From contig CAZQKM010000015.1 in NCBI GenBank assembly GCA_964593925.1, positions 1 to 50,365 of the forward strand: a stretch of DNA of 50,365 nt, written 5' to 3'. This DNA comes from Oleidesulfovibrio sp964593925. GTDB taxonomy: Bacteria > Desulfobacterota > Desulfovibrionia > Desulfovibrionales > Desulfovibrionaceae. Positions 17,960 through 27,008 of the stretch are shown piece after piece (the first letter of the stretch is position 1; the number at the start of each line of letters is the position of its first letter). The position numbers and the translations under genes were made by a program. The notes under the pieces are model-generated. The model saw only the letters and a program-made list of their open reading frames with translations, searched no databases and had not been told where the DNA came from.

Positions 17960-19237
17960 ATGCATGTTACCATTGTCACACTGTTTCCCGAATATTTTGA
18001 CTCACCGCTTGCGTGCGGCCTCATGGGCAAAGCCCGCCAGACAGGCTTGGTCACAATAGATTTTGTCAATCCTCGGGATTTTGCCACGGACAGACATCAT
18101 ACCGTGGACGACCGACCTTATGGAGGCGGTCCGGGCATGGTCATGTTGCCTGGCCCTTTGAGCAAGGCGTTGCGCGCCATTACGTCCCCCGGTCGCATGC
18201 TGAGCATGACACCGGGTGGAACGCCTTTTTCGCAAACCATGGCGCGCGGCCTTGCGCAAGAAAAACGCCTTGTGCTCGTGTGCGGCCGCTACGAAGGCAT
18301 GGATGCCCGCCTTGAGTCGATATTTCCTCTAGAGCCCATCTGTATGGGAGACTTTGTGCTTAATGGAGGTGAAACAGCGGCCATGGCCCTTTTAGAGGCC
18401 ACCCTTCGCCTGATACCAGGCTATATGGGGCACCATGAATCTGGACACGAAGAGAGTTTTTCCTCAGGGCTTTTGGAATACCCGCATTACACAAGGCCCG
18501 AGGTATTTGAAGGCCATCCCGTGCCCGCCATATTACGTTCAGGTGATCACAGACGCATTGCCGCATGGCGTAAAGCCCAGGCCTTGCACAATACCTTGCA
18601 ACACAGGCCAGACCTGCTCCATCACGCAGAACTTGATGCCCATGATTTTGAAATACTAAAAAAAATCCCTCAAGAACGGCCCGGCCGCAACTTGTACTGT
18701 GCACTTGTCCATTATCCTGTTGTAAATAAAGAACATAAATCTGTGGCTGTTTCTTTGACAAATCTTGATATCCACGATATAGCTCGCTGTTCGTGCACAT
18801 ATGGTCTTGGTGGATATTATATTACCACCCCCATAGAAGATCAGCAGCGTCTACTTGATGCTTTGCTCCGTCACTGGACCGAGGGAGCAGGGGCAAAAGT
18901 CAACCCCGACAGGGCCATGGCTTTGCGTCTTGTACGTGGGGTTTCCAGCATTGAGGAAGCCATGGCCAGCATTGAACAACGAACAGGCCAACCCCCTGTG
19001 GTCATCGCCACCAGCGCTCGTGGCCCAGGTGATACCGGCTTTGCCTCCGTTGCCAATATGTTGCGCGAAAAACCGGTGCTTCTACTCTTTGGCACGGCCC
19101 ACGGACTGGCTCCGGCAGCGCTGGAACTTTGTGACGGCGTGCTCCGGCCTTTACGGGCTTTTGGCGAGTACAACCACCTTTCGGTACGCACTGCAGCCGC
19201 CGTTATTGTGGACAGGATACTGGGTGATACACTGTAG
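17960..19237 (+). CDS. trmD: TrmD tRNA (guanine-37-N1)-methyltransferase with extra C-terminal SPOUT-like domain
   Basis: 425 residues, compared with about 240-260 for a usual TrmD. Residues 1-235 are a normal TrmD: TLFPEYFDSPL, RPYGGGPGMVM, and the knot region GDFVLNGGETAAMALLEA that binds S-adenosylmethionine. It methylates N1 of G37 next to the anticodon. Residues about 240-425 look like another knotted RNA methyltransferase domain (NLYCALVHYPVVNKEH, PVLLLFGTAHGL, YNHLSVRTAAAVIVDRIL), resembling the family annotated as SAM-dependent RNA methyltransferase in Desulfovibrio relatives. The substrate of the second domain is unknown. One continuous frame covers both, so this is a true fusion. 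Confidence 0.93.
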   Translation: MHVTIVTLFPEYFDSPLACGLMGKARQTGLVTIDFVNPRDFATDRHHTVDDRPYGGGPGMVMLPGPLSKALRAITSPGRMLSMTPGGTPFSQTMARGLAQEKRLVLVCGRYEGMDARLESIFPLEPICMGDFVLNGGETAAMALLEATLRLIPGYMGHHESGHEESFSSGLLEYPHYTRPEVFEGHPVPAILRSGDHRRIAAWRKAQALHNTLQHRPDLLHHAELDAHDFEILKKIPQERPGRNLYCALVHYPVVNKEHKSVAVSLTNLDIHDIARCSCTYGLGGYYITTPIEDQQRLLDALLRHWTEGAGAKVNPDRAMALRLVRGVSSIEEAMASIEQRTGQPPVVIATSARGPGDTGFASVANMLREKPVLLLFGTAHGLAPAALELCDGVLRPLRAFGEYNHLSVRTAAAVIVDRILGDTL

Positions 19238-19313
19238 ATGCGTCGCCCATGCGGATACATCAGCACGCACATGCCCTGTTGCGGATAAATCAGGTTCCAA
19301 AGGGGACACCACT

Positions 19314-19661
19314 ATGAACATCATCAAAAAAATCGAACGCGAACAAATGCGCCTGGACCATCCTAAATTCAAGTCCGGCGATAACGTCAAAGTACACATG
19401 CGCATCATCGAAGGCGAAAAAGAGCGTATCCAGGTCTTTCATGGCAATGTGATCCGCATCAGCCGTGGCACTGCCAACGCCAGTTTTACTGTGCGTAAAA
19501 TTTCCAACGGTGTGGGCGTGGAACGCATCTTTCCCATGCACTCCCCGTTCATCGACCACATTGAAGTCGTGCAACAGGGCCGCGTACGTCGCAGCCGCCT
19601 GTACTACCTGCGTAACCTCAAGGGTAAAGCTGCACGCATCAAACCCCTGAAGACTTGGTAA
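19314..19661 (+). CDS. rplS: 50S ribosomal protein L19
   Basis: 115 residues (MNIIKKIEREQMRLDHPKF), the usual length. Typical L19 patterns follow: FKSGDNVKVHMRIIEGEKER, FHGNVIRISRG, RVRRSRLYYLRNLKGKAARI. GGGGACACC precedes the ATG; the open frame extends far upstream inside trmD but has no support there. L19 sits at the 30S-50S interface. A strong terminator follows directly. Confidence 0.98.
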   Translation: MNIIKKIEREQMRLDHPKFKSGDNVKVHMRIIEGEKERIQVFHGNVIRISRGTANASFTVRKISNGVGVERIFPMHSPFIDHIEVVQQGRVRRSRLYYLRNLKGKAARIKPLKTW

Positions 19662-19672
19662 ATACGGAGTAC

Positions 19673-19699
19673 ACAAAAGGGGCCAATGGCCCCTTTTGT
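19673..19699 (+). terminator. Terminator after rplS
   Basis: ACAAAAGGGGCC (19673-19684) pairs with GGCCCCTTTTGT (19688-19699) around AAT. The TTTTGTTT end gives a T-rich tail on the plus strand, and the symmetric A-run could make it work in both directions. It separates the ribosomal cluster from rnhB. Confidence 0.88.
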
Positions 19700-19721
19700 T
19701 TCCTGTTTTACCTAACGCGGT

Positions 19722-20570
19722 ATGAGAGCCCGCCTTCTTTGCGACGTAGGCTCCCGTATGGGGGTAGCTTCTCGTTCGTTGGTTGACACTGCGAATTCGC
19801 AGGTTATTTCCCAGCCGCCGGATGATATTGCCTACCCAGTCTTTTTTGCCGGCCTCGACGAAGCCGGGCGTGGCTGCCTGGCTGGTCCGGTGGTTGCCGC
19901 CGCAGTAATTCTGCCTCCTTGCGTAGAGCATAGCACAGCCTCAAATCCTGTGGCCACAAGTCTCTGCTTGCACGCGCCTTTGCTCTCTCACCTTCTAGCC
20001 GGCCCTCTGGCTGGGCTGACCGACTCAAAACAGCTTACGGAAAAGCGTCGTCTTACCCTTGAGCCAGTCATTAAGACCTACGCGCCCCGTTGGGGTATAG
20101 GCGTGGTCTGGCCGTGGGATATAGACCGTATCAACATCTTGCAGGCAACCTACGTCGCCATGGGGCGTGCATTGGCGCACATGCGATGCGGCACAGCGTT
20201 TAACTCATGCGCGCCTGTACCTGAGCATCCTGTATTTTTGGCCGTGGATGGCAACAAAACCATCCCTCACACCACCCTTTCCACCGTAGCCGGTTTTTGC
20301 GTACCACAAGCGGCAATCATTGGCGGTGATGGTTCCATCATGGCCATTTCTGCAGCATCCGTACTGGCAAAAACCTTTCGGGACAGGCTCATGATTGCGC
20401 TGGACAAGCGTTATCCAGGATATGGGTTTGCACAACACAAGGGTTATGGCACAAAGGTACACAAAAATGCCCTCAAACAGTTAGGTCCCTGCCGCATGCA
20501 CCGCCATACCTTTGCGGGTGTAGGCCCCATAAAGGCCAAAGTAGGCCAGGGACAACACACCCTATGGTAA
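19722..20570 (+). CDS. rnhB: Ribonuclease HII
   Basis: 282 residues from the ATG at 19722; a second ATG at 19758 is possible. Catalytic Asp and Glu lie in AGLDEAGRGCLAGPVVAAAV, the third Asp in FLAVDGNKTIP, and the fourth in GGDGSIMAISAASVLAKT. The enzyme cuts RNA in RNA-DNA hybrids and removes single ribonucleotides from DNA. It is longer than most (about 200-230 residues). The extra length is an N-terminal extension of about 40 residues, an insert of about 35 residues rich in Ala, Leu and Ser before LTDSKQL, and an insert near FNSCAPVPEHP. Key residues are kept, so it is probably active. Confidence 0.94.
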   Translation: MRARLLCDVGSRMGVASRSLVDTANSQVISQPPDDIAYPVFFAGLDEAGRGCLAGPVVAAAVILPPCVEHSTASNPVATSLCLHAPLLSHLLAGPLAGLTDSKQLTEKRRLTLEPVIKTYAPRWGIGVVWPWDIDRINILQATYVAMGRALAHMRCGTAFNSCAPVPEHPVFLAVDGNKTIPHTTLSTVAGFCVPQAAIIGGDGSIMAISAASVLAKTFRDRLMIALDKRYPGYGFAQHKGYGTKVHKNALKQLGPCRMHRHTFAGVGPIKAKVGQGQHTLW

Positions 20571-21178
20571 CGCCCCCCTCTATACCTCCTCCCGGCATAA
20601 AAGCCCCGCACCTTGGGGCAGGGGTACTCGGCGAAGAAGCCGCAGCTGCCTATCTTACTGCCAAGGGTCTCTCGATCATCGCACGTAACTGGCGCAAAAA
20701 ATGGTTGGAAATTGATATCATAGCACGTCATAACGCCACCATTGTCTTTGTGGAGGTAAAAACCCGCCATAACGCAGGTCTGACCATGCCCCATGAGGCC
20801 CTGACCCCAAAAAAACAACAATGCCTGATCAAAGCCACTACCACTTGGCTTGGTGAACAGGACCTGTGGCACCTGCCCTGCCGATTTGATCTGGTTTGTA
20901 TATCGGGCAAAACAGATATACATTCGCTCTCACAGCTTAGCCTGGTGCAAGTCCGCAAATCAGCGGCTAGACAGGGTGCTGCTGCTCGCAGGTCAGACCA
21001 AGCCACACAATTGGCAACACCGTGGGCAGCACGCTTTTTACAACGGGCAATGCGCAATATCGAAACAAAAATGCGCTGTAACGTGCGAGCATACCCCTTT
21101 AGCGTGGAGCACATTCCCCATGCCTTTACATTCTCCGAGCCTCTGGGTAGTAGCCACACCGCTTGGCAACCTTGGTGA
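20564..21178 (+). CDS. yraN: UPF0102/YraN family protein
   Basis: 204 residues, overlapping the rnhB end by 7 bases. The family core is clear: LGEEAAAAYLTAKGLSIIARN, WLEIDIIARH, TIVFVEVKTRHNA, matching the endonuclease-like core (Asp, Glu-x-Lys) of YraN proteins. FDLVCI and a final VEHIPHAF also fit. Most members are about 120-130 residues; here roughly 55 residues rich in Ala and Arg are inserted between the core and the closing strand. The exact role of the family is not settled. The 3' end overlaps the rsmI start by 59 bases. Confidence 0.88.
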   Translation: MVTPPSIPPPGIKAPHLGAGVLGEEAAAAYLTAKGLSIIARNWRKKWLEIDIIARHNATIVFVEVKTRHNAGLTMPHEALTPKKQQCLIKATTTWLGEQDLWHLPCRFDLVCISGKTDIHSLSQLSLVQVRKSAARQGAAARRSDQATQLATPWAARFLQRAMRNIETKMRCNVRAYPFSVEHIPHAFTFSEPLGSSHTAWQPW

Positions 21179-21953
21179 TCTCTCTCCCCGCGCCTGTGAA
21201 GTACTGGCACGGGCAGATCTGATCCTTGCCGAAGATACACGCCGTACTGCCAATCTGCTGCGGAGCGCAGGTATAACCAACCGCCTGCAAAGCTGCCACG
21301 AGCATAATGAGGCAGAGCGTATTCCCCAACTGCTCGACGCCATGCGTCAGGGGCGTATACTCGCACTGGTCTCCGACGCGGGCACACCCCTTTTTTCCGA
21401 CCCTGGGTACCGGCTGGTACGCGCAGCTCGTAAGGCCGGCCTTGCAGTATCTGCCGTGCCAGGGCCCTCTGCCCCTCTATGCGCCCTGGCAGCCAGCGGA
21501 ATATCTCCACAACCATTTGTTTTTATAGGTTTTTTGCCAAGAAAACGAGCTGAACAGCAAGCCTGCCTTGAAGCCTTTGCCCATACCCCTGCCACCCTTA
21601 TCTTCTTTGAACGTAAAAACAGGCTATCTACCACTCTCCAAACTGCATACGCCGTGCTTGGGTCCCGCGAGGTATGTATCGCAAGAGAATTGACCAAGTC
21701 CCACGAGGAGTTTATCCTTTGCCGTCTTGAAGAGTTTGATTCCCTACCCGCGCAATTGCCGGGGGAAATAACCGTGGTGGTAGGTCCACCTCAGCCGGGA
21801 CATGCCTTGGATGCCTGCGAAGTGCGCGCTCTTCTAAACGAAGAGTTGCGTCTTGGTGGCAAACCGCGAGAAGTGGCACGCCGCGTTGCGGACCACGCCC
21901 CTGGCTGGAGCGTGAAGGATGTGTATGAAGTGTTAAAGGATATGCGGTCCTGA
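21120..21953 (+). CDS. rsmI: 16S rRNA (cytidine-1402-2'-O)-methyltransferase RsmI
   Basis: 277 residues from the ATG at 21120, with GGAG 10 bases upstream. The start gives LWVVATPLGNLGDLSPRA, the family's N-terminal signature, then AEDTRRTANLL, LVSDAGTPLFSDPG and VPGPSAPLCALAASG, which form the SAM pocket of tetrapyrrole-methylase-like enzymes. Later RELTKSHEEF and PGEITVVV are also typical. RsmI methylates the ribose of C1402 in the decoding centre. Its start lies inside yraN in another frame, a common arrangement. Confidence 0.96.
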   Translation: MPLHSPSLWVVATPLGNLGDLSPRACEVLARADLILAEDTRRTANLLRSAGITNRLQSCHEHNEAERIPQLLDAMRQGRILALVSDAGTPLFSDPGYRLVRAARKAGLAVSAVPGPSAPLCALAASGISPQPFVFIGFLPRKRAEQQACLEAFAHTPATLIFFERKNRLSTTLQTAYAVLGSREVCIARELTKSHEEFILCRLEEFDSLPAQLPGEITVVVGPPQPGHALDACEVRALLNEELRLGGKPREVARRVADHAPGWSVKDVYEVLKDMRS

Positions 21954-21955
21954 AC

Positions 21956-22690
21956 ATGCCTTTGAATGCACGGATTCTCTTCCGTTGCTTTCTGCGTACC
22001 TATACCGTGGGAGCAGCGTTTAATACGCGGGGTATGCAAAACATCGGGCTGGCCCATGCCATGGAGCCAGGTCTTGCGACGTTATATCCATTGCTTGCCG
22101 CGCGCCGCGAAGCACGTCGTCGCTATATCCGGCATTATAATACCCATCCCTTCTGGACACCGCTTTTGGTGGGAACATTTCTGTCATTGGAATCAAACAT
22201 TGCCGCAGGCACCCTCAGCCCGCAAGTACTGCTGCATATCAAGGACACAACCACGTACACACTGTCGGCTCTTGGAGACTCTTTTTTTAGCGGTAGCATA
22301 CTGGTATCGTGGGTTCTGGCCACCTGCTGCTTGCTGGCCGCGGGTATGCCACACAGTGCCGTGGTGTTAGGAGCAACTCTGTTTGCCATGTTACAACTAT
22401 TCAAATTGTGTTCTTTCATAGCCGGATTACGCGAAGGCCTGCAGATATTGGTCAGGCTCAAACGCTGGGATCTGATCAATTGGGCCGAACGCCTGAAAGC
22501 CGTAAATGCCATACTCGCCGGCATATTTTTGTGGCAGGTGTTTCCCGCCCGTGACGAACCGACAGCTTGGACAGCAGCCTGTGCGGCACTTGCCGTGCTG
22601 GCTGTACTCGTAGCACGTTTTCATGTCTCACGCGTACTGTTGCTGTACACGCTGGTAGCCCTTATACTGGCGCTGCCTTTTATTGACTGA
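21956..22690 (+). CDS. PTS mannose-family IID component, orphan
   Basis: 244 residues, starting 2 bases after the rsmI stop. FNTRGMQNIGLAHAMEPGL and RHYNTHPFWTPLLVGTFLSLE match the N-terminal half of EIID proteins of the mannose/fructose/sorbose PTS. The C-terminal half holds several hydrophobic segments (AVVLGATLFAMLQLFKLC, AWTAACAALAVLAVLVARF). EIID normally works with EIIC in sugar transport. No IIA, IIB or IIC is near, only HPr and enzyme I downstream. It may be a remnant of a fuller locus, pair with components elsewhere, or have a regulatory role. It is a little shorter than usual (about 270-280). Confidence 0.82.
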   Translation: MPLNARILFRCFLRTYTVGAAFNTRGMQNIGLAHAMEPGLATLYPLLAARREARRRYIRHYNTHPFWTPLLVGTFLSLESNIAAGTLSPQVLLHIKDTTTYTLSALGDSFFSGSILVSWVLATCCLLAAGMPHSAVVLGATLFAMLQLFKLCSFIAGLREGLQILVRLKRWDLINWAERLKAVNAILAGIFLWQVFPARDEPTAWTAACAALAVLAVLVARFHVSRVLLLYTLVALILALPFID

Positions 22691-22776
22691 TACTTTTTCC
22701 CGGGATTACCCGTAAAATAAAAAAAGCCACGGCGTAGTGCCATATTATACGCCTTTTGTTTAGAGGAGCCTCTCCC

Positions 22777-23064
22777 GTGCAGGAAGAGATCTGCGAAATC
22801 GAAAACTGCCTCAGCCTTGTGGTGCGTGTGGCGAACAGGCAGGGCCTACATGCTCGGCCTGCCGCGCGCTTGGTGCGCGAAGCATCGCGCTTTGCATCAG
22901 AAATACTGCTGGTCAACGGTGCGACAAAGGCAAACGCCAAGTCCATCCTTGACATTTTGTCTCTGGCCGCAGCACACGGTACGTCACTAGAGTTGCAGGC
23001 CAGTGGATCTGATGCCCACGAAGCGCTCCTACATCTGGCAGATATCTTTGCCAACCACTTGTAA
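22777..23064 (+). CDS. ptsH: Phosphocarrier protein HPr
   Basis: 95 residues from a GTG at 22777, chosen because TTAGAGGAG lies 8 bases upstream. The phosphorylated histidine is His25 in RQGLHARPAARLV. Ser56 in NAKSILDILSL aligns with the regulatory Ser46 of Gram-positive HPr, so kinase control is conceivable. HPr takes phosphate from enzyme I. In these bacteria it may serve regulation more than sugar uptake. A short hairpin (22731-22753) followed by TTTTGTTT lies just upstream and could weaken read-through from the IID gene. Confidence 0.94.
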   Translation: MQEEICEIENCLSLVVRVANRQGLHARPAARLVREASRFASEILLVNGATKANAKSILDILSLAAAHGTSLELQASGSDAHEALLHLADIFANHL

Positions 23065-23076
23065 GAGGACTCTTAA

Positions 23077-24855
23077 ATGGCGCGTCTCATTCTGCATGGC
23101 ATCCCCGTTTCACCCGGTATTTCCATAGGCAAAGCATTTTTCCCCTGGCATCGCCACATCAGCACTCTACCCCGAGGTATTGTGGCTCCCGGCGCGGCAT
23201 CCAGTGAAGCTGAACGATTGGCCGATGCCGCCAAAGAAGTACAGCGGGACCTGGCAAGCGCACGCGAACGCGTGCCCGAAGAACTAAAAGACCATGCAGC
23301 CATTATTGATTCACACCTGCTTATTGCTGCTGACCCCAAACTGCTTGCAGATGCCAGACGACGTATTATTGAACAGAACATAACGGCAGAATGGGCCTTG
23401 GAACAAGCCGTGGAAGCTGTGGCCTTGGCCTTCAGCAATGTTGATGATGCCTATATCCGCGAACGGGTGCAGGATGTATGGATGGTGGCCGAGCGTATCC
23501 AAAAACGCCTTATGGGTGCCACGCACCGTTCCGAACTGCCAGTGCAGGAACGCATGGTGCTTATGGCTCATGACTTAAGCCCGGCAGATACCATAGGGTT
23601 GCCCCTTGACAAAATCATGTCCTTTGCCATTAGCGAGGGGGGTAAAACAGGGCACACAGGCATTCTTGCGCGTAGTATGCTTATCCCCGCCGTAGTAGGC
23701 GTCACCAACCTGGAACAAAGTGTCAACAACGGTGACCTTGTTATTGTAGATGCGCTACGGGGAGTGGTCATTGTTGACCCCGACGAGGACGAGCTGGCAG
23801 ACTACACAGACCTCAAGTTCCAGTTTGAAGCATACCAGAAGGCTGTACACCGTGAATGCCGTCTGCCAGCGGAAACCGAAGACGGTTACCGCATGGAAGT
23901 AGAAGCCAACATCAAAACTGCCGAAGAAGTTTCACAGGTCCTAGACAGCGGCGGCGAGGGGGTAGGTCTTTACCGCACAGAGTACACCTACCTCAGCAGC
24001 CCCGCTTTGCCCACAGAAGAGCAGCTCTATGAAGAATATGCCGAGCTTGCTTCAATCATGGCTCCAGCCAAGGTTACCTTTCGTACACTGGACGTAGGCG
24101 CCGACAAAATGCTCTCTGAACAAAACGCCATGGAAGAAACCAACCCCGCACTGGGTTTGCGGGGCATCCGTTACTGCCTGCACAATATCCAACTGTTCAA
24201 AGTACAAATCCGGGCCATTCTGCGCGCCGGTGTACACGGTAACGTGTCACTCATGCTGCCCATGATTTCCGGCTTGCAGGAACTAAGACAAGCTAAACAG
24301 ATTATCAACGAAGTGCGCATGGAGCTGGACCGGGTGCGCCTGCCCTATGACCGAAATATGTCAGTGGGCATCATGATCGAGCTGCCCTCTGCCGTACTGA
24401 CCGCGGACTCACTGACCCAAGAAGTAGATTTTTTCAGCATCGGTACCAATGACCTAATTCAATACTCGCTAGGCATTGACCGCGGCAACAAGCACGTGTC
24501 ATATTTATACCAGCCTTTGCACCCGGCCATTGTACGTTCCATCAAGTTTGTGGTAGACGCCGCACACAGAGCCGGTATTGCCGTATCAGTATGCGGCGAG
24601 GTAGCCTCGGACCCTTACTGTATCCCCATATTGTTGGGCATGCAGATTGACGCTATCTCTTTGTCACCACAAGCCATTCCCGGTATCAAGCGCATCATTC
24701 GCAGTACAAATATGGAAGAGTGCAAGATACTGCTCAACGAAGTGCTGCGCACAACCACAGTGGCTCGTGCCAACCGTATTGTACGAGATACCATTTTTAA
24801 ACAGTTTCCCGAAGAAGTTACCTTTTATGCTTCGCTTATTGAGAGTGACCGATAA
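23077..24855 (+). CDS. ptsI: PTS enzyme I (phosphoenolpyruvate-protein phosphotransferase)
   Basis: 592 residues, full size. The phosphohistidine is His193 in SEGGKTGHTGILARS. The PEP-binding C-terminal domain shows GEGVGLYRTEYTYL, RTLDVGADKML, NPALGLRGIRYCL and FFSIGTNDLIQYSLG. The near C-terminal Cys in VSVCGEVASDP is the expected acid/base residue. It starts the phosphate chain from PEP to HPr. It follows ptsH by 12 bases with AGAGGAC as binding site. All catalytic residues are present. Confidence 0.97.
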   Translation: MARLILHGIPVSPGISIGKAFFPWHRHISTLPRGIVAPGAASSEAERLADAAKEVQRDLASARERVPEELKDHAAIIDSHLLIAADPKLLADARRRIIEQNITAEWALEQAVEAVALAFSNVDDAYIRERVQDVWMVAERIQKRLMGATHRSELPVQERMVLMAHDLSPADTIGLPLDKIMSFAISEGGKTGHTGILARSMLIPAVVGVTNLEQSVNNGDLVIVDALRGVVIVDPDEDELADYTDLKFQFEAYQKAVHRECRLPAETEDGYRMEVEANIKTAEEVSQVLDSGGEGVGLYRTEYTYLSSPALPTEEQLYEEYAELASIMAPAKVTFRTLDVGADKMLSEQNAMEETNPALGLRGIRYCLHNIQLFKVQIRAILRAGVHGNVSLMLPMISGLQELRQAKQIINEVRMELDRVRLPYDRNMSVGIMIELPSAVLTADSLTQEVDFFSIGTNDLIQYSLGIDRGNKHVSYLYQPLHPAIVRSIKFVVDAAHRAGIAVSVCGEVASDPYCIPILLGMQIDAISLSPQAIPGIKRIIRSTNMEECKILLNEVLRTTTVARANRIVRDTIFKQFPEEVTFYASLIESDR

Positions 24856-24894
24856 TATGGGAACATTCCCCCCAAGGCACACTCCGGAAATACA

Positions 24895-25362
24895 ATGATG
24901 ACCAGAAAAAAAAACTCCTCCTCTCTTATCGCGCAAAATAGAAAAGCACGCCACCTGTACGAACTGCTCGATTTCTTTGAAGCAGGCATCGCACTCATGG
25001 GGGTCGAGGTCAAAAGTCTGCGGGCAGGGCAGGTCTCTTTTGGCGACAGCTATGTACAAATCCACAACAACGAGGCATGGCTTGTGGGCATGCATATAGC
25101 TCCCTACGCCAACGCCGGATATGTACAGCTTGCTGCCGATCGTAATCGCAAGCTTTTGCTGCACGCGCGTGAGATCAGTGCATTGCGTGCCCTTGTTGAA
25201 CAAAAAGGACTCACTGTGGTGCCTATGCGGCTGTATTTTAAAAACTCACGAGTTAAGCTGGAAATCGCAGTGGGACGCGGTAAAAAGCTACACGATAAGC
25301 GACATGATATCAAACAGCGCGACGTGGAACGAGAAACACGCCGGGAACTGCGGCGCGCCTGA
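24895..25362 (+). CDS. smpB: SsrA-binding protein SmpB
   Basis: 155 residues; two adjacent ATGs at 24895 and 24898 are both possible. NRKARHLYELLDFFEAGIAL, GVEVKSLRAGQVSFGDSYV and the basic C-terminal tail from KLHDKRHDIKQRD on are standard SmpB. SmpB binds tmRNA and brings it to stalled ribosomes. No ssrA gene is seen in the window. Confidence 0.97.
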   Translation: MMTRKKNSSSLIAQNRKARHLYELLDFFEAGIALMGVEVKSLRAGQVSFGDSYVQIHNNEAWLVGMHIAPYANAGYVQLAADRNRKLLLHAREISALRALVEQKGLTVVPMRLYFKNSRVKLEIAVGRGKKLHDKRHDIKQRDVERETRRELRRA

Positions 25363-25446
25363 GCGTAAGCTTGCCAAGCTGCACAAAAAGGGGTCTAGTA
25401 TCCGATATTTTTCTGTCATCCGCGTATAACTCACCGAGTTCTCAGT

Positions 25447-26856
25447 ATGTCCTCCACCACTGACAGGCACCAGCGTTTTCTTACTGAACTGTTTCCCCAC
25501 GGCCACTGCCTGTTCCGGCCAGAGGAAACGCTTGTCTTTGGCTGTGACGCCAGCCGCTTGAGTGCCCCGCCCATGGCTGTTGTCCGTCCTCAAAGCCGTG
25601 ACCAAATAGCTGAATTATTGCGGTATGCCGAGCTTGAAGGCATACCCATCTACCCAAGGGCACGAGGTACCAATGTGGTGGGTGCCTGTGTCCCCACACG
25701 ACCAGCTGCCAAGCAACACGCCCCGTGTGGCATTGTGGTCTCTACACTGCTCCTAAATGCCATTCTGGATATCTCGCCAGACGACTTTGTGGCTGTCGTG
25801 CAACCTGGTGTCATTACACGAGATCTGCAACAACAGGCAGAGAGTTTAGGCTTGTTTTACCCGCCTGATCCGGCAAGCCTGAACATATCCACCATTGGTG
25901 GTAATGTGGCCACATGCGCCGGTGGTATGCGGGCCCTCAAATACGGTGTCACCCGAGAATACGTGCTGGGCCTGGAAGCAGTATTACCCGGCGGAAACAT
26001 CATACACTGCGGCGGACGCTGCCACAAAAATGTCGTGGGGCTTGACCTGGTACGCCTCATGGCTGGTAGTGAAGGCACCTTAGGCATTCTTACTGAAGTG
26101 ACGCTCAAACTGCTGCCCAAGCCCCAAGCCACGGCAACACTGCTGGCGGGTTTTGCGGATATGCGCCAGGCCATTGCTGCCGTGCAGGGAGTGTTTCGTG
26201 CCGGCATGTTACCCGCGGCCCTTGAATTCATGGGGCCAGAAACGCTGGACTGCCTTGCCCTGTTGCAAACTCCACCTTGGCCGTCCCAGATACGTGCCGT
26301 ACTGCTTTTTCGCCTAGATGGTGCCTGCGATATCCTAGCCCAAGAGCAAGCCAGGCTCGAAAACATCCTGCATGCGTCCAGGAACCACGCCCCCCTGTGG
26401 CAAACAGGCGGTAGTGGCTCCGCAGAAGAGCCCCTGTGGGATATACGGCGCAGCATCAACACGGCATCCTATATGACGGCCCCGGATAAAATCAGCGATG
26501 ACGTCACCGTACCTCGCGGTGCACTGCTGCCCGCCCTGGACCACATCAACGCCGTGGCCAAGCAATATGGCTTGACTATTCTGACATTCGGCCACGTAGG
26601 CGATGGCAATATCCATGTAAATATCATGCACGACGCCACAGTAGACAACGCGCGTAAAAATGCGCAAGATGCCAAAAAGGATATTAGAAAAGCTGTACTG
26701 GACCTCAACGGCGTCCTGTCCGGCGAACACGGCGTAGGGTTGACCAAGATGCCCTATGTAGACAGCCAGCTCTCCCACAAGGAACGTGCACTCATGCACG
26801 GTATAAAAACCGTGTTTGATCCCGCTCATATCATGAACCCCGGCAAGGCATATTAG
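25447..26856 (+). CDS. glcD: FAD-linked 2-hydroxy-acid dehydrogenase, GlcD family
   Basis: 469 residues. An N-terminal FAD_binding_4 domain contains IPIYPRARGTNVVGACV and STIGGNVATCAGGMRALKYG. The C-terminal domain shows LTILTFGHVGDGNIHVN and SGEHGVGLTKMPYV, both typical of glycolate oxidase GlcD and D-lactate dehydrogenases. It would oxidise glycolate, D-lactate or a similar 2-hydroxy acid in the cytoplasm and pass electrons to the Fe-S partner encoded next. Lactate is the more likely substrate in a sulfate reducer, but sequence alone does not decide. Confidence 0.92.
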   Translation: MSSTTDRHQRFLTELFPHGHCLFRPEETLVFGCDASRLSAPPMAVVRPQSRDQIAELLRYAELEGIPIYPRARGTNVVGACVPTRPAAKQHAPCGIVVSTLLLNAILDISPDDFVAVVQPGVITRDLQQQAESLGLFYPPDPASLNISTIGGNVATCAGGMRALKYGVTREYVLGLEAVLPGGNIIHCGGRCHKNVVGLDLVRLMAGSEGTLGILTEVTLKLLPKPQATATLLAGFADMRQAIAAVQGVFRAGMLPAALEFMGPETLDCLALLQTPPWPSQIRAVLLFRLDGACDILAQEQARLENILHASRNHAPLWQTGGSGSAEEPLWDIRRSINTASYMTAPDKISDDVTVPRGALLPALDHINAVAKQYGLTILTFGHVGDGNIHVNIMHDATVDNARKNAQDAKKDIRKAVLDLNGVLSGEHGVGLTKMPYVDSQLSHKERALMHGIKTVFDPAHIMNPGKAY

Positions 26857-27008
26857 CCACCGGGCAGGTACAGGAGTTTCCATGTCCACGCACAGCCAGA
26901 GCAACCCGCCAGGCACGTTCTGCTTGCGCGTTATATCAGCCCTGCCGTTTTGTAATATACTCCCCAAAACCATAGCATGCTGTTGCCCGGCACCCTCCTC
27001 TTATAGCT

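Noticed and set aside
18855..19313. Upstream extension of the rplS frame
   Set aside because: Lies inside trmD; L19 begins at MNIIKKIEREQ in all relatives I know, with a binding site just before it.
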